Shown: positions 62,390 to 64,000 of the stretch, one piece after another
How the letters are laid out: each line of letters begins with the position of its first letter
Position numbering within the stretch: position 1 is the first letter of the stretch
NCBI GenBank assembly: GCA_963821235.1
Contig: CAWGCS010000002.1
Coordinates: 62,001 to 126,000, forward strand
From: CTSoil-043 sp963821235
GTDB taxonomy: Bacteria > Chloroflexota > Limnocylindria > Limnocylindrales > CSP1-4
DNA length: 64,000 nucleotides
Reading direction: 5' to 3'
Position numbers and translations under genes: made by a program
Notes under the pieces: generated by a model
The model's database searches: none
The model's input: only the letters and a program-made list of their open reading frames with translations
Told to the model about the DNA's origin: nothing

Positions 62390-63625
62390 TCAGCGCCCGT
62401 GGTGGACGCGCTGGGCCTTGTGGCGATGGGTCGGGATGCGCACCTCGCCGCGGGCGTGGATGGGGCGTGGCGGCGTGTCGGGGTCGGGCAGGAACTCCTC
62501 GACGACCTCCACCGGGATCGCTCGCCGCAGGAGGCGCTGGATGGAGCGCAGGAGGTCGATCTCGTCGGGGCAGGCGAGGCTGATGGCGATCCCGCTCGCC
62601 CCGGCCCGGCCGGTCCGGCCGATCCGGTGGACGTAGTCCTCGGCCTTCGTCGGCAGCTCGTAGTTGACGACGACCGGCAGCTCCTCGATGTCGAGGCCGC
62701 GGGAGGCGACGTCGGTGGCGACGAGGATCTCCACCTCGCCGGCCTTGAAGTCCGCCAGCGCCCGGATCCGCTCGGCCTGGGTGCGGTCGGAATGGATGGC
62801 GGTCGCGGCGAAGCCGTGGCGGTCCAGGTCGGACGCGGTCCGCCGGGCGGCGACCTTGGTGCGGGTGAAGACGAGCACCTGGCGGAGGTCGTGCGTCCGC
62901 ACGAGGTGCTCGAGCAGCTCGAGCTTGAGCTCGCGGTCGACGGGATAGAGGACCTCGCGGACGGCCGCCGCGGTGGCATTGCGGGCGGCCACCTCCACGA
63001 TCGCGGGGTCGGAGAGGAACTCCCGGGAGAGGCGCCGGATCTCGTCGGAGAAGGTGGCCGAGAAGAGGAGCGTCTGGCGGCGGTTGGGGAGCAGCTCGAG
63101 GATGCGCCGGATGTCCGGGATGAAGCCCATGTCGAGCATCCTGTCGCCCTCGTCGAGGACCAGGATCTCGACCTGCCCGAGGTTGGCCGCGCGCTGGCCG
63201 ACGAGATCGAGGAGCCGGCCCGGCGTGGCGACGAGGAGCTCCACGCCCGCCCGGAGCTCCTTGATCTGGGGGTCGAGCGGGACGCCGCCGAAGACGACCG
63301 CCGATCGGAGGGCGATGTGGCGCCCGTACGCCGCGGCCATCTGGGCGACCTGCATCGCCAGCTCCCGCGTCGGCGTCAGGACGAGCGCCCGCACCGGGTG
63401 GCGCGCCGGCGAGAAGGACGCGTTGGCGTATGGCTTGAGCCGCTCGAAGATGGGGAGGACGAAGGCGGCGGTCTTGCCGGTCCCCGTCTGGGCAGCACCC
63501 ATGAGGTCGCGCCCCTCGAGGACGAGAGGGATCGCCTGGACCTGGATGGGCGTTGGCGCGGTGAAGCCCTCGTCGGCGACCGCGCGGAGGAGTTCGGCCG
63601 ACAGGCCGAGGGTATCGAACGTCAC
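62390..63625 (-). CDS. DEAD-box-type RNA helicase (motif II DEGD)
   Basis: 411 aa from GTG 63625. Motifs in order: Q motif PTPIQVQAIP, I AQTGTGKT, Ia PTRELA, Ib TPGRL, II DEGD, III SAT, then the second RecA domain with VFTRTK, ATDVASRGLDIEELP and HRIGRTGRAG. The usual DEAD is DEGD here; the metal-binding Asp and Glu remain, so activity is probably kept. Short basic tail. RNA unwinding in ribosome assembly or decay is the family role. Confidence 0.9.
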   Translation of the reverse strand: MTFDTLGLSAELLRAVADEGFTAPTPIQVQAIPLVLEGRDLMGAAQTGTGKTAAFVLPIFERLKPYANASFSPARHPVRALVLTPTRELAMQVAQMAAAYGRHIALRSAVVFGGVPLDPQIKELRAGVELLVATPGRLLDLVGQRAANLGQVEILVLDEGDRMLDMGFIPDIRRILELLPNRRQTLLFSATFSDEIRRLSREFLSDPAIVEVAARNATAAAVREVLYPVDRELKLELLEHLVRTHDLRQVLVFTRTKVAARRTASDLDRHGFAATAIHSDRTQAERIRALADFKAGEVEILVATDVASRGLDIEELPVVVNYELPTKAEDYVHRIGRTGRAGASGIAISLACPDEIDLLRSIQRLLRRAIPVEVVEEFLPDPDTPPRPIHARGEVRIPTHRHKAQRVHHGR

Positions 63626-63633
63626 CGCTGCGC

Positions 63634-63639
63634 AGCATA
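63634..63639 (-). promoter_or_regulatory. -10 element of the helicase gene
   Basis: Minus-strand TATGCT stands 8 nt before the GTG at 63625; no Shine-Dalgarno sequence lies between. Confidence 0.4.
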
Positions 63640-63695
63640 ATCGAAACAGGCGCCGAGACCGGGCGGGCCCGGACGGGCGGGGCGAGGAGGCGACG

Positions 63696-64000
63696 ATGGC
63701 GAAGCGGAAGTCGGACCCGGCGCCGGCGCGGGCGGCGCGCCCTGCCGTGCGCGAAGGTCGCAACCGGCGCCCGGAGCGGTCGGCCCTGGCCATCCCGGCC
63801 GCGGCCCTCGACTCGACGCGGCCCGTGCCGCCGCCGGCCGCGGAGCCGGCGCGGCTGGGGACGAAGGCCTACGAGGCGGAGCTCAGCCGCCTCGACGTCG
63901 AGCTCGTCAAGTGGGAGGAGTGGATCAAGGCCCGCGGCCTCAAGGTCGTCGTGATCTTCGAGGGCCGGGACGCGGCCGGCAAGGGCGGCGCGATCAAGCG
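63696..64000 (+). CDS. ppk2: Polyphosphate kinase 2 family protein, 5' part only
   Basis: About 101 codons from ATG 63696, behind GAGGAGG, before the window ends. After a basic Pro/Ala-rich leader of about 50 residues, the fold begins with YEAELSRLDVELVKWEEWIK and the Walker A region VVVIFEGRDAAGKGGAIK, diagnostic of PPK2. It transfers phosphate between polyphosphate and nucleotides. Whether it prefers AMP, ADP or GDP depends on residues beyond the window. Confidence 0.88.
   Translation, partial: MAKRKSDPAPARAARPAVREGRNRRPERSALAIPAAALDSTRPVPPPAAEPARLGTKAYEAELSRLDVELVKWEEWIKARGLKVVVIFEGRDAAGKGGAIK

Overview
This is a very GC-rich (clearly above 65% by eye), gene-dense bacterial chromosome segment with about 50 protein genes on both strands. 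I see no rRNA, tRNA, CRISPR array, insertion sequence, phage or integrase gene. Gene content points to a Chloroflexota lineage, possibly the Limnocylindria/Ellin6529 type. The clues are GTG starts, many start codons 6-9 nt behind a TANNNT element, paired DUF885 proteins, ThyX rather than ThyA, F420-type luciferase-like oxidoreductases, a PPi-type phosphofructokinase and a CtpE-like ATPase. This taxonomy is inference; a deep-branching actinobacterium is the alternative.

Layout. 0.2-7.4 kb: a TPR protein with an acidic tail, a DNA-methylase-like protein without a recognisable catalytic motif, and two DUF885 metallopeptidase-like paralogues, the second broken by one missing G. 7.4-20.4 kb: a carbohydrate locus of two divergent operons around a GntR/HutC-type regulator and a 24-bp near-palindrome. 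Leftward are the regulator, a polysaccharide-deacetylase-like protein, a sugar ABC importer, a SIS-domain protein, a GH5-like hydrolase and a GlcNAc-kinase-like protein. Rightward are an SDR dehydrogenase, a GH4 6-phospho-beta-glucosidase and a ROK kinase. No PTS gene is present, so sugar phosphorylation is presumably done by the kinases after ABC uptake. 20.4-22.9 kb: an ABC-2 exporter divergent from a TetR regulator, with four 14-bp operators spaced exactly 18 bp apart. 23-29 kb: a class III aminotransferase with an IclR regulator, an MscS channel, acetyl-CoA synthetase and an orphan protein. 29-34 kb: a CpaE/MinD-like ATPase with a coiled-coil partner, then MoaA and an RDD membrane protein.

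34-38 kb: bicupin, ThyX, an MFS transporter and a LysE exporter. 38.2-44.8 kb: a compact three-gene signalling operon. It encodes a receiver/glutaredoxin-like/thioredoxin-reductase-like fusion without redox cysteines, a GNAT/cyclic-nucleotide-binding/histidine-kinase fusion, and a class III cyclase fused to an NTPase and a helical repeat region. I consider this the best candidate for an undescribed system. 45-54 kb: a CocE/NonD hydrolase, a Sua5 plus class II aldolase pair, a lipoprotein, and an MFS / class V aminotransferase / F420-type oxidoreductase operon facing another such oxidoreductase. 54-64 kb: a P-type ATPase, an ABC-2 exporter, a membrane-anchored DsbA-like protein, a degenerate GGDEF protein, PPi-phosphofructokinase, a DEAD-box-type helicase and the start of a polyphosphate kinase 2 gene that runs off the window.

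All functional calls come from reading motifs and gene order; no database search was possible.
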